A program made the position numbers and the translations under genes. The notes under the pieces are model-generated. The model saw nothing but the letters and a program-made list of their open reading frames with translations. It had not been told where the DNA came from and did not search any database. From JASSUD01 sp031963365 (GTDB lineage: Bacteria > Pseudomonadota > Gammaproteobacteria > Burkholderiales > Burkholderiaceae): a stretch of 25,155 bases of DNA. Positions 1-6,832 of the stretch are shown here, piece by piece. Positions within the stretch are counted from its first letter, which is position 1. Every line of letters starts with the position of its first letter. The stretch covers positions 1 through 25,155 of the forward strand of contig JASSUF010000016.1 of NCBI GenBank assembly GCA_031963365.1, in the 5' to 3' direction.

Positions 1-682
1 TGTTTTTTGCATCCCGTTTAAAGGTATTGCGTTCTGTACGAGGCTCAATGGCATGGATGAGCGTGACCCATTGGTCTAGACTGCCGCGGTCATAGAGATT
101 TTTAATAGTGGGGCTGACATTACGCACACCAAACTCCCCAACGATCTGGCCTACAGTCTTCTGAAATTCACGGTACAACGTATCGACTTCGCCTCGGTAG
201 TTCGTGGCAATACAGAATTCGCCGGCAGTTAAAGGGTAATGGCGTATGACGGCGTGATGATCGTCCATCATCACCGAGGCCGCCGTGCCAAATACGGCCA
301 ATTCCTCATACAGCATATGCAATACCAAATAGGTATTCGAGCGCTGGAAGATATCGAGTATTTTCTGCGTAACCTGATGCAGCCAGCGCTTAACAGGGGC
401 ACTGCGCATCAAATCTGAATCTGCCGCTGCGAGCCGAAACCAGGGGCGAGCAGGACTGGTCATACCGCTCATCATGCCTGCAGCCAGCACGCCTACCGCT
501 CGCCTACCGGTGGAATCGTAAATGGCATGACCGCGTCGTTCGCCACGATTACGGTCTTCTACCAAGTAGCGCCCAGAAAACGGCAGCAAGTGATCAGAGA
601 GATTTTTCCAGCGCGGCATCCATGAGGAACGCTCGTTTTTGAGCGCACCCCAACGGGTCATGAAAGAGCGAGTATCTGTCAT
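1..682 (-). CDS. Phage head-tail connector (portal) protein, 3' end outside the window
   Basis: The reading frame is open from an ATG at 682 down to base 1, about 227 codons, so the C-terminal part is missing. The protein begins MTDTRSFMTRWGALKNERSS and contains RHYPLTAGEFCIATNYRGEV and a Met-rich MMSGMTSPARPWF segment. These are typical of the podovirus 'head to tail connecting protein' family, whose full length is usually above 500 residues. In such phages the protein forms the dodecameric portal at the capsid vertex through which DNA is packaged. It follows the terminase genes with only a 5-nt gap after the small upstream gene, as expected in a packaging operon. A GGCGG about 9 nt upstream can serve as ribosome site. 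I see no frame disruption in the visible part. Family assignment is from remembered sequence patterns. Confidence 0.85.
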   Translation of the reverse strand, partial: MTDTRSFMTRWGALKNERSSWMPRWKNLSDHLLPFSGRYLVEDRNRGERRGHAIYDSTGRRAVGVLAAGMMSGMTSPARPWFRLAAADSDLMRSAPVKRWLHQVTQKILDIFQRSNTYLVLHMLYEELAVFGTAASVMMDDHHAVIRHYPLTAGEFCIATNYRGEVDTLYREFQKTVGQIVGEFGVRNVSPTIKNLYDRGSLDQWVTLIHAIEPRTERNTFKRDAKN

Positions 683-687
683 AGCGT

Positions 688-921
688 CTAGCCGCCTAGC
701 AGCGTAGATTTACCCACATTCCAGCTATCGGGGCTTATACCTTTTGACCAAGTGAGAAGCGTACTGGATGGAATAGCCCCCCGTGCAATCTCCCGACGCA
801 TATCCAGCCAGGATGGTTTTTTAGCATTCTGGCTAGGAGGCGCTTCAGGCGGTCTGGGTAAGGCGGGTATGATAGGCTGCAAAATACGGCCTACTACATT
901 ACCTATAGCGGGAGTGCACAT
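688..921 (-). CDS. Small phage protein between terminase and portal
   Basis: This 77-residue protein lies exactly between the terminase stop (923) and the portal start (682). It has a good ribosome site: GGAG seven nt before the ATG, formed by the last codons of the terminase gene. The N-terminal half is Pro-rich. The C-terminal half reads ARGAIPSSTLLTWSKGISPD and ends KSTLLGG, a tail I associate with small proteins at this place in podovirus-like genomes. There are no membrane segments. Its position suggests a role in head assembly or packaging, but that is inference; no catalytic motif is visible. The tight spacing and the conserved-looking C-terminus argue for a real gene. Confidence 0.65.
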   Translation of the reverse strand: MCTPAIGNVVGRILQPIIPALPRPPEAPPSQNAKKPSWLDMRREIARGAIPSSTLLTWSKGISPDSWNVGKSTLLGG

Positions 922-922
922 A

Positions 923-2461
923 TTAATACTCCATATTTTGAGGGATAGTTAAAGCACCATAGGGATCGTATTGCCGGCGGCGCGCCGACTCGGCACCCGG
1001 TTCGCTGTTGCGTTTGGGGGTATCTATCAGCCCTAGTATGACCGCGCTAGCCCGATCAGGAGAACGGCCCAGACGGGCAACCACGGCTTCTCGACCTTCT
1101 ACGCGGATATAAGGCCCTTGAAGTGTCCAAGTGGGTGCACATAAATCGGCACGTAACTGTGCATCGCAGGGCAAGGCCAGCCCCGTATTATTTGCTGGGT
1201 CCAGTGCTTCGCGCATGTGCCACCACAGCTGACTACGTAGGTTGGTAAAGCGCAGCCGTCCTGATCGGTCCGTGGCGTGGGATTTTTCAGATACATTAAT
1301 TCCCAAAACGGGCTGCTGGTTCTGCCGCAAAAAATCATAGGGCGCACTGCCTACACCAATTACATCAATATGGATCGAAGCGTGATCGCGCGCAGCGGCC
1401 ACCACCAGCCCTGCTACGGCGGGGCCATCCGGCGTTTGACTACCAGGATAGGCGAGCAGCACATCAAACCAGGGGCCATGTCTGCGCGCAATAACGGTCT
1501 GGTCCTGCCCTCCACGCGCTACATCCACGCCAAGTGAATCCATGGGTAGTTTTTTATCAGGCAGCTGCCAACGCGCCATGGCAAAATCAATCCAGGCGGT
1601 AGGGATAACTTGCCAGGGATCATCTTCGATCCCCGCTTGAAAATCCCCATGCAGCATCTGCGAGCGTAATGGCTCAGGGAGCGCCTGCAACGTAGCCATA
1701 TAGGCCGTTCCCATCAAAAAAGGATTGTCAGATACGCGCGATGGAATAAAAGTACGGCTGGTTGGCGTCACGATTTCGCCGTCATGCATGAAAGGCGTGC
1801 CATTGGGTACTTCTTGCTCCTTTCCTGCGAGCATGGCAAACCAGCGCAACTCACCAGGCTGTGCGGGAGCAGGATGTCCAGGATCAAGCCAAGGTGCAAA
1901 AAAATCAATAATCCAGCGACCCTCTGCGCAGGTTGGCGGATTAAATGTCAGGAGTGCCTGACAACGCTGTTTTGTATTCGTCGTACGCAGCCAGCCTAAT
2001 AAAAAGCGAATCTGCCTCTCCAAAAAATGCGCGGCTTCATCAAACACGAGTAAGTCATGGGGGCGGCCCTGGTATTTGCGCTCATCACCCGAAATGGGAA
2101 CTGCACCAAACTCAATCTGTCGCCCGGGTAATCGCCAAATCATTTCGCGGCCGTTGTACCCTTCTCGATGCCCAATGAGCTCAGTTAAACGATCGGTAAT
2201 TGCAGTTAACTCTGGCCCCGTGCGACGGAAAATAGCAATTCGGCGGTGCTGCGTGAGTGCTTTGCCACACGCCAGATCGGTTTTACCCCCTCCCGCTGCA
2301 CCACCATAACCAATAATAGTGGCGGTAGACGCATAGGCTTGCTGCTGGGGACCCGGCAGAGGGCGCCAAATGGCCTGGTCTGCGGCCAACAACGCCTCGA
2401 GCTCTTGTCGTTCCTCTTCAGTGAAATGCAGTAGTAGCTCAGGAATTTTTGCTAAATTCAT
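923..2461 (-). CDS. terL: Phage terminase large subunit (ATPase/nuclease)
   Basis: This 512-residue protein powers DNA packaging into the prohead and cuts the concatemer. The N-terminal ATPase domain shows Walker A as GGAAGGGKT (about residues 53-61), Walker B as LLVFDE (137-142) and a coupling motif LTFNPP (171-176). The C-terminal RNase H-like nuclease begins near residue 310 with GVDVARGGQDQT, where Asp313 and Asp320 are candidate metal ligands. Length and domain order match full-length large terminases of tailed phages. The start overlaps the small-subunit gene by 23 nt, which suggests coupled translation. The stop lies 1 nt before the next start. No disruption is visible, so this gene looks intact although the prophage is decayed at its integration end. 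Confidence 0.93.
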   Translation of the reverse strand: MNLAKIPELLLHFTEEERQELEALLAADQAIWRPLPGPQQQAYASTATIIGYGGAAGGGKTDLACGKALTQHRRIAIFRRTGPELTAITDRLTELIGHREGYNGREMIWRLPGRQIEFGAVPISGDERKYQGRPHDLLVFDEAAHFLERQIRFLLGWLRTTNTKQRCQALLTFNPPTCAEGRWIIDFFAPWLDPGHPAPAQPGELRWFAMLAGKEQEVPNGTPFMHDGEIVTPTSRTFIPSRVSDNPFLMGTAYMATLQALPEPLRSQMLHGDFQAGIEDDPWQVIPTAWIDFAMARWQLPDKKLPMDSLGVDVARGGQDQTVIARRHGPWFDVLLAYPGSQTPDGPAVAGLVVAAARDHASIHIDVIGVGSAPYDFLRQNQQPVLGINVSEKSHATDRSGRLRFTNLRSQLWWHMREALDPANNTGLALPCDAQLRADLCAPTWTLQGPYIRVEGREAVVARLGRSPDRASAVILGLIDTPKRNSEPGAESARRRQYDPYGALTIPQNMEY

Positions 2462-3173
2462 CAGCCTCTACCCGTGCCTCTACTGTCGCGATGAGCTGCT
2501 GGATACGCATCGCCATCTGGTCATCCGTCATTTTGAGAGGGCCGCCCGCAGCACCTGTTAATTCTGTGCGATGCCGCTCCGCATATTTCTCAGGCAAGGC
2601 CCCTTTCAGCAGGAAAATAAGCAGCGTGTCGCTATAACGGCGCACTATGCCTGCTTGTGCCCCTTGAAAAAAGATCGGCTCTTCCACGCCTTCATACGCA
2701 CGGCGTACTGCCTCGTCTTCGAGTGCTTCTGCACCTACGCGACGCGCGTGCTCCCATTCGGTAGCAAAAGCGGGGTCTGCTTTGCGCCATTCGTATACAC
2801 AGGTGCGAGATACGCCTGCTGCCTCAGCCGCTTTCGAAACATTACAGGTATGCGCCAATGAGGTTAAAAAGGTAGATTTATTCCCCTGTTCGATTTTTTT
2901 GCTCTTTTTTTTAGGTGTCATATCCTTGTCACCTTTATGGTTATCTTGCACGGTCCGCCACGCAATGGGCCAGCCTCGCGTTCGATAGTTACAGATATCG
3001 CATACCGTGCTTTTGCTAGAAAGAAAGTGCTTTGCAAGCTGACCGTAACTCCACCCCTTTTCATGTAACTGCCGCATGTGCTCGACTTGGGCATCGTTGA
3101 GCTTTGCGCGGGGGTGATCTTCCCCGACCGGTTGGCCCCGCTCGTTAACGCTGATCATCTTGGTTGGCATCAC
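2439..3173 (-). CDS. terS: Terminase small subunit with an extra N-terminal HTH domain
   Basis: The open frame encodes 244 residues in two parts. Residues 1-84 hold a helix-turn-helix segment (KLNDAQVEHMRQLHEKG, then WSYGQLAKHFLSSKSTVCDI) like the phage HTH modules that often accompany HNH proteins. Residues 95-240 hold NVSKAAEAAGVSRTCVYEWR, a second HTH typical of small terminases that recognise the packaging site. The C-terminal part probably carries the large-subunit contact. An alternative start exists at 2921 (MTPKKKSKK), preceded by AAAGGTG about 8 nt upstream, a better ribosome site than that at 3173. The locus may therefore make a 160-residue small terminase, or be a fusion. The gene overlaps the upstream gene by 29 nt and terL by 23 nt. 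Confidence 0.8.
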   Translation of the reverse strand: MMPTKMISVNERGQPVGEDHPRAKLNDAQVEHMRQLHEKGWSYGQLAKHFLSSKSTVCDICNYRTRGWPIAWRTVQDNHKGDKDMTPKKKSKKIEQGNKSTFLTSLAHTCNVSKAAEAAGVSRTCVYEWRKADPAFATEWEHARRVGAEALEDEAVRRAYEGVEEPIFFQGAQAGIVRRYSDTLLIFLLKGALPEKYAERHRTELTGAAGGPLKMTDDQMAMRIQQLIATVEARVEADEFSKNS

Positions 3174-3870
3174 GTGTTTTCAGAGAAATGGATAGTTTAT
3201 TCTCATGATCGGCTTCCTGCGTGGCTTGAGAAGCAAATGGGTACAACCGATTAAATTCGGCATGCGTGAGGCGGGTGACGCCTAGTGCTTGTAGCGTGCC
3301 CCCGTTGAGGACCTTTTGTGCTGCGGCTATATCCTCCACCAGCACGGGCGGCGCGCTCTGAAATCCTTCAGAAGTATTCTGTGCTTCGGTCGTACCGATA
3401 AGCACGGGAGGATAGGCAGGGGTTTCGCTGCGTTCTCGATAGCCGCGATAGCGCGCCACAAATTCTTTTTGTACAAAAGGCCAGTCTGTTTCTTGCTTAC
3501 TACCCAATGCAATCCACCCTCCCATTTCTTGCAATATACGATGAATAAGGGGATCTCCAAAGACCACACTTTCGTGCACGCCTACTCGACGCACAACCTG
3601 GTCTACTTGCGCCCATGCTTGCAGCGCTGCATCTTCCGTAGAGCCTTCTAGCATGCGGACCACATCTGCAGGTCTTGGAAAAAATCGACCACCGTCCGTG
3701 TTACGGCTGTGTCGGCCAAATGCCTCCTTGATAGCAGACAGATCATAGGGCTGCAGAGCTTTCCACCAGATATTCAGCACACGATCACTGATTGCTTTGC
3801 CGTAAAGCTCACAGACATTTTGAAAAATCTCTGCAAAGGCTTTGGAGTCATGTTGGTGCATCACCCTCAT
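3145..3870 (-). CDS. DUF6475-type phage protein, probably replication-associated
   Basis: This protein has 241 residues. The N-terminal part (FAEIFQNVCELYGKAISDRV, then LNIWWKALQPYDLSAIKEAF and FFPRPADVVRML) resembles phage proteins that work beside the replication initiator, in the place where lambda has the helicase loader P. The middle VVFGDPLIHRILQEMGGWIA is a signature I associate with DUF6475. No ATPase motif is visible, so loading activity is not shown. It overlaps the O-like gene upstream by 23 nt and the terminase gene downstream by 29 nt, which places it in one coupled transcript between replication and packaging. The function is inferred from position; the family is recognised from pattern. 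Confidence 0.7.
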   Translation of the reverse strand: MRVMHQHDSKAFAEIFQNVCELYGKAISDRVLNIWWKALQPYDLSAIKEAFGRHSRNTDGGRFFPRPADVVRMLEGSTEDAALQAWAQVDQVVRRVGVHESVVFGDPLIHRILQEMGGWIALGSKQETDWPFVQKEFVARYRGYRERSETPAYPPVLIGTTEAQNTSEGFQSAPPVLVEDIAAAQKVLNGGTLQALGVTRLTHAEFNRLYPFASQATQEADHENKLSISLKTRDANQDDQR

Positions 3871-5044
3871 CCTCGCTCGATTGCATGCTGGCTAGCCAGG
3901 TAGCTGCCGCTTCTGCATTGTGGGCCTCGAGTGCTGTGGGTTTAGAGCGATGCCCGGGTGCTGCATGCGATTGTGTTCGATTTTGCATTGCAGCGCAGAG
4001 CCAGGCGGCAGGCTCCAGCGGATTTTCTTGCATGCCGCGCTGCACCAATTGCCAGGCTTCTTCGTCTCCCAGCTGCTTGGCGGCAGCGCCCAAAAGCGAT
4101 CTGGCGTGTTTCTCCAACAGACCTTGCTCGACCAACCACGGCACCGCCAGCCCGAAAAGGGCTTCTTTCGCTGTCATTTCTCGCGAAGCAGAAGCAAAAA
4201 TCTCGGGGTGCAACGCCGCATTCGCGGCCGTCCCCCCTTGGGGGGGCGGAATGTTTTTGTTTTGGTGGTTGCTTTTAGCTTTTGTAGTTTTTCTATTCTC
4301 TTCTACTTCTCTGGGATCCCCTTGGGAGACGCGTCGGGATCCCAACGGGATAGCATCACGCGTCGCATTGGGATCCCGTTGGGAGTCGCGTTGGGATCCC
4401 ATTGGGATAACATCAAGCGTCGCATTGGGATCATCTGGCGATTCGCTTTGGCATCGCGTTGGGATAGTTTCAGTAGTCGCGTTGGGATCTCCCGGGAAGT
4501 CGCGCCGGGATCCTGTTAGGATAGCATCAAGCGTCGCATTGGGATCCCATACTGCTGATTTTTCTGCGTCTATTGAGAGTACTGTTTTGCGCTCCCCCTC
4601 TTTCTCGCTAGATGTCTTGCCCCCAATCCAGCGCTTTTCATTTCCCCGCTTGCTGGATGCACGGTATTTTTTACGCTTCTCCCAGGCTTCTAGTGCGATT
4701 TCGGCTACTACGCGGTGGTACAGCCGGCCATCACTGCATTTCACAAACCCGCGCAACGCCATGTCTCTGACTTTTTTCCACTTGGCTCCTGCCCCGGAAA
4801 ACGCAGCCAGAATACGCTCATCATCAGGCAGAGAAGCCGGTGGGGTCTGCTGCCAGGCCATGCACCACAATCTAAATGCACACCAACATTCTTCGGGCGT
4901 TGCCAGCGCTATCAACTCACTAGAAAACAGCCTGCCCGTATGAATAATAAATCCGGGCAGGCCACTCAGATCGACCTCTGGCCCAATCAAGGGAGCCGGA
5001 AGGGTACGGTCTTCAGATATTAACCGTGCAGGTTCTGTATTCAT
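3848..5044 (-). CDS. DUF1376-type phage replication initiator (O-like) with internal 19-residue repeats
   Basis: This 398-residue protein has three parts. Residues about 28-135 form a DUF1376 domain (GLPGFIIHTGRLFSSELIAL, ASLPDDERILAAFSGAG, DGRLYHRVVAEIALEAWEKR), a winged-helix type DNA-binding fold found in phage replication proteins. Residues about 165-245 form a linker of four 19-residue units starting DPNAT, plus a partial fifth. A helical C-terminal part (VPWLVEQGLLEKHARSLLGA) probably contacts the helicase or its loader. It is the first gene of the leftward transcript and lies about 165 nt downstream of a strong leftward promoter. As in lambda O, the likely replication origin is inside the gene (4304-4556). 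The initiator role is inferred from domain and context. Confidence 0.75.
   Translation of the reverse strand: MNTEPARLISEDRTLPAPLIGPEVDLSGLPGFIIHTGRLFSSELIALATPEECWCAFRLWCMAWQQTPPASLPDDERILAAFSGAGAKWKKVRDMALRGFVKCSDGRLYHRVVAEIALEAWEKRKKYRASSKRGNEKRWIGGKTSSEKEGERKTVLSIDAEKSAVWDPNATLDAILTGSRRDFPGDPNATTETIPTRCQSESPDDPNATLDVIPMGSQRDSQRDPNATRDAIPLGSRRVSQGDPREVEENRKTTKAKSNHQNKNIPPPQGGTAANAALHPEIFASASREMTAKEALFGLAVPWLVEQGLLEKHARSLLGAAAKQLGDEEAWQLVQRGMQENPLEPAAWLCAAMQNRTQSHAAPGHRSKPTALEAHNAEAAATWLASMQSSEDEGDAPT
4304..4556 (+). repeat. 57-bp tandem repeats, candidate phage replication origin (iterons)
   Basis: About 4.4 copies of a 57-bp unit lie inside the O-like gene. Each unit holds two copies of a motif which, read on the minus strand, is close to GGGATCCCAAYGCGAC. 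The GGGATCCC-like cores start at 4313, 4336, 4370, 4393, 4427, 4450, 4484, 4507 and 4541, so they alternate strictly between 23 and 34 bp. Five of the nine are exact. Since 23 and 34 are not multiples of three, the same DNA word is read in two frames (GAT CCC = Asp-Pro, GGA TCC = Gly-Ser). This argues that the DNA, not the peptide, is conserved. Lambda and related phages have initiator-binding iterons in the same place. The origin role is inference. Confidence 0.7.
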
Positions 5045-5209
5045 TCAGTCCACCATGCTCGTTGCACCGAAAATAAGGGAGACGGCGCAGGAAAACGGTG
5101 CTCCGCGTGCGATATCATATTGCGTTAGCAAAGAACACAACATTCTTTATCGTCCGCGCAGCAAGAGTGCAATCAATGGCTATGCGGTTTGTCTCATTGC
5201 CACAACTTG

Positions 5210-5239
5210 ATTATCATATTAATGCTTTTCAATAGTCAA
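5210..5239 (-). promoter_or_regulatory. Leftward early promoter for the replication/packaging operon
   Basis: Read on the minus strand, TTGACT (5239-5234) is followed 18 nt later by GATAAT (5215-5210), close to sigma-70 consensus. TATGAT at 5218-5213 is an alternative -10 with a short spacer. The operator word CATATTAATG sits directly upstream of the -35 box (5249-5240), and its inverted partner covers the -10 region. The same 16-bp string CATATTAATGTTGACT occurs at the rightward promoter at 6083-6098, which supports both as real, co-regulated promoters. Confidence 0.65.
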
Positions 5240-5249
5240 CATTAATATG
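5215..5249. promoter_or_regulatory. Paired inverted operators (probable repressor binding sites)
   Basis: CATATTAATG at 5215-5224 and its exact reverse complement CATTAATATG at 5240-5249 are 25 bp apart, about 2.4 helical turns. They cover the -10 and the upstream edge of the -35 box of the leftward promoter. A third exact copy is at 6083-6092 before the recombination operon. The obvious candidate to bind them is the HTH regulator encoded at 5274. Binding is inferred, not shown. Confidence 0.6.
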
Positions 5250-5273
5250 TTATTTATATTTCGAAATCACCCC

Positions 5274-5720
5274 ATGAAAACCCTTGCCGAACGACTCTAC
5301 TGGGCCCGCACCCAAAAAAAGATGTCCCAGCAAGAGCTGGCGGATGCCGTGAAGCCCATGCGGCAATCTACGGTTGCCAACCTAGAAAACGGTCTCACGC
5401 GCGCGAGCCGCAAAGTCGTACAAATTGCGGATGCACTAGGCGTCGACCCCCACTGGCTCGCAGAAGGAGTGGGCAAACCATACGTCCCGCATTCGCTTTT
5501 CGAACTCCAACAGGCCGAAGCCGCGCTTTGTAAGGCAGCACAGGAGGTGGAAGACGCTCGCAAATTGATTAAGAAATTGATCTGCATCCAGGAAAATCAG
5601 TGCGCGTCTCGAGCCGCTCCGGACGAGATCGTGCTACAGCCTTGTGCCGGTGTAATGCATGAAAAAGAAGGCACTCTGCGTGAAACCCTGCCTTCTGACC
5701 AGACGAAAGACTCCGCATAA
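5274..5720 (+). CDS. Cro/CI-family HTH transcriptional regulator (prophage repressor)
   Basis: This 148-residue protein has an N-terminal XRE-type helix-turn-helix (about residues 5-60). Helix 2 is MSQQELADAV, the recognition helix region is MRQSTVANLENG and the closing helix is VVQIADALGVDPHWLAEGVG. The rest is a helical region (LQQAEAALCKAAQEVEDARK) with coiled-coil character and a low-complexity tail. No LexA/CI-like Ser-Lys peptidase domain is seen, so RecA-stimulated self-cleavage is unlikely. I chose the ATG at 5274 (MKTLAERL) over the upstream ATG at 5247 because the HTH begins there and 5247 overlaps an operator. Neither start has a strong ribosome site. It faces away from the replication operon, as a phage repressor would. 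Confidence 0.8.
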   Translation: MKTLAERLYWARTQKKMSQQELADAVKPMRQSTVANLENGLTRASRKVVQIADALGVDPHWLAEGVGKPYVPHSLFELQQAEAALCKAAQEVEDARKLIKKLICIQENQCASRAAPDEIVLQPCAGVMHEKEGTLRETLPSDQTKDSA

Positions 5721-5800
5721 TCTTTACTTACCCATCTACCTCATTGCCCGGCCCTGCGGCATACTGTGCCCCTTTAATTAGGTGGCATGGAGAACAATCA

Positions 5801-6007
5801 ATGGGCAATATCATCCATTTTACAGAGGCGCAGGACGAGTCCGAACCACCCGAAACCGACTCCGTTATCTTGGTATGGACAGACCGTGCTGGCCGGCATC
5901 ATATCCGAGCAAAAGGCATCTACCACGGAAATCATCATCTGATTGCCTCGACACTAGCTGCAGCCACCGCAGCCCTCCTCAACACGATGAACCCCTGCAA
6001 TTTCTAA
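5801..6007 (+). CDS. Small hypothetical prophage protein
   Basis: This 68-residue protein begins MGNIIHFTEAQDES, with ribosome site GGAG at 5789-5792, eight nt before the ATG. The N-terminal third is acidic. The middle VILVWTDRAGRHHIRAKGIY looks like a short beta-sheet domain, and the C-terminus (HLIASTLAAATAALLNTMNP) is a hydrophobic helix. I do not recognise a family. It lies between the repressor and the recombination operon, 80 nt after the repressor stop, and may share the repressor transcript. The good ribosome site and phage-like composition are the only support; the function is unknown. Confidence 0.5.
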   Translation: MGNIIHFTEAQDESEPPETDSVILVWTDRAGRHHIRAKGIYHGNHHLIASTLAAATAALLNTMNPCNF

Positions 6008-6078
6008 TTGCACGTGCGCTCCACCCTCGACCTTCACAGACTATTTTTTACACACCCATCTCGTTACTTCACCTTAAA

Positions 6079-6121
6079 TTATCATATTAATGTTGACTTA
6101 TAGAAATCATATTTGTAATAT
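6079..6121 (+). promoter_or_regulatory. Rightward early promoter with operator, drives the recombination operon
   Basis: TTGACT at 6093-6098 and TAATAT at 6116-6121 are separated by exactly 17 nt, a near-consensus sigma-70 promoter. Directly upstream lies TTATCATATTAATG (6079-6092), 14 bp identical to 5211-5224 in the divergent control region. ATCATATT appears again inside the spacer (6106-6113). The promoter precedes the genes from 6180 to 9468, so repressor control of this operon together with the leftward arm is likely. Confidence 0.75.
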
Positions 6122-6138
6122 TTACACTCCACAACGTG

Positions 6139-6154
6139 CAGACCACATGGTCTG
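6139..6154. promoter_or_regulatory. Palindrome in the 5' leader of the recombination operon
   Basis: CAGACCA (6139-6145) and TGGTCTG (6148-6154) are perfect 7-bp arms around a 2-bp centre. They lie about 18 bp downstream of the -10 box and 10 bp before the AGGAGG ribosome site (6164-6169). As DNA it could be a second operator for a dimeric regulator. As RNA the 2-nt loop is too tight for the full stem, so a DNA role is more likely. Confidence 0.45.
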
Positions 6155-6179
6155 ACCCGTGATAGGAGGACCATATATC

Positions 6180-6623
6180 ATGAATACCTTCTCTACTCAT
6201 ACGCGACTACACCAGACAGCCCGCGAATCCCTTGCGCATTCCGTGCCGCAACTCACAAACTGGCACGAACTCCAAGGCCAAACCATCCAAGCAGTATTCC
6301 CTCACCCGCAAGGCGACCATGAGGAATATGCCATTCCTGCCGATCTGATCCTTGTTTTTAGTGACCATAGCTGGTGCGCATTGCATATGCAGGCGCAGGA
6401 ATTTTCTGACTTTGTGCACCATACCGGCATCACTATTGCAAAGTCAGGACGAGATATCACCACGCGACTCAGCGCGCAGCAATTGCTTCACGCAGGACTT
6501 ATTACGTCAAGGCAAGCAAAAAAGCTAGAACAAAGCAATGCCGCACGTGCCCGAAGAAATCGGCAAGAAGATATCCGACAATTGAAGGCGCGCCTTGCCC
6601 AACTTGAAGGAGAAGCGGCTTGA
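6180..6623 (+). CDS. Hypothetical prophage early protein with C-terminal coiled coil
   Basis: This 147-residue protein starts at the ATG at 6180 (MNTFSTHTRL). AGGAGG at 6164-6169 is a strong ribosome site; a GTG in frame at 6159 lies upstream of it and was rejected. The middle (EYAIPADLILVFSDHSWCAL) looks like a small mixed alpha/beta domain. The C-terminus (LEQSNAARARRNRQEDIRQL, then KARLAQLEGEAA) is a basic, then amphipathic helix predicted to form a coiled coil and perhaps bind nucleic acid. It is the first gene after the rightward promoter. Its stop overlaps the next start (TTGA), so translation is coupled. I do not recognise a family. Confidence 0.65.
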   Translation: MNTFSTHTRLHQTARESLAHSVPQLTNWHELQGQTIQAVFPHPQGDHEEYAIPADLILVFSDHSWCALHMQAQEFSDFVHHTGITIAKSGRDITTRLSAQQLLHAGLITSRQAKKLEQSNAARARRNRQEDIRQLKARLAQLEGEAA

Positions 6624-6832
6624 CCCATCACCACCATGAAAGTAAAAGCAAAAAATGCTACAACCTGCCATTCTGGCAGCGGTGTATCAAGCTGAATGCA
6701 TGGCTCCATGCAGTCATACGCCGCTATCCGAGTAGGGCATTTAGCTTTTTTTCCTGTTTATTTGTACTGATACCGGCGCTATGTATTACCGTGCTGCTGG
6801 TCAATAGAATCAAGGAGGTGATGGCGATATGA
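6620..6832 (+). CDS. Small single-pass membrane protein
   Basis: This 70-residue protein appears to start with TTG at 6620, overlapping the previous stop as TTGA, with AAGGAG at 6607-6612 as ribosome site. The N-terminus is His-rich and basic (MTHHHHESKSKK). One membrane segment runs from about residue 41 to 62 (FSFFSCLFVLIPALCITVLL). The N-terminus before it carries several Arg/Lys, so an N-in orientation is likely. Its last codons contain the near-perfect ribosome site of the next gene, and its stop overlaps that start as ATGA. The tight coupling on both sides supports a real gene. The function is unknown. Confidence 0.55.
   Translation: MTHHHHESKSKKCYNLPFWQRCIKLNAWLHAVIRRYPSRAFSFFSCLFVLIPALCITVLLVNRIKEVMAI

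Larger units (their letters stand above)
5045..5273. promoter_or_regulatory. Divergent control region between replication arm and regulator
   Basis: This stretch of 229 bases has no supported gene. It separates the leftward O-like operon from the rightward regulator gene. It holds an inverted pair of the 10-bp word CATATTAATG (5215-5224 on plus, 5240-5249 on minus) and a partial copy, TATCATATT, at 5113-5121 in the leader of the leftward transcript. The arrangement is that of a phage immunity region: repressor gene, divergent early promoter and multiple operators. A rightward promoter for the regulator is not clear; TTGATT at 5207-5212 has no good -10 box at the right distance. Confidence 0.6.

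Noticed and set aside
4304..4556. CRISPR array.
   Set aside because: The unit is 57 bp and contiguous, without unique spacers, and lies inside an intact reading frame. The alternating 23/34-bp steps fit iterons.
3792..4943. Long plus-strand open frame of 383 codons.
   Set aside because: It is antisense to the DUF1376 gene, which has recognisable domains, a ribosome context and overlaps with its neighbours. The plus-strand product is Ser/Ala-rich without a family.
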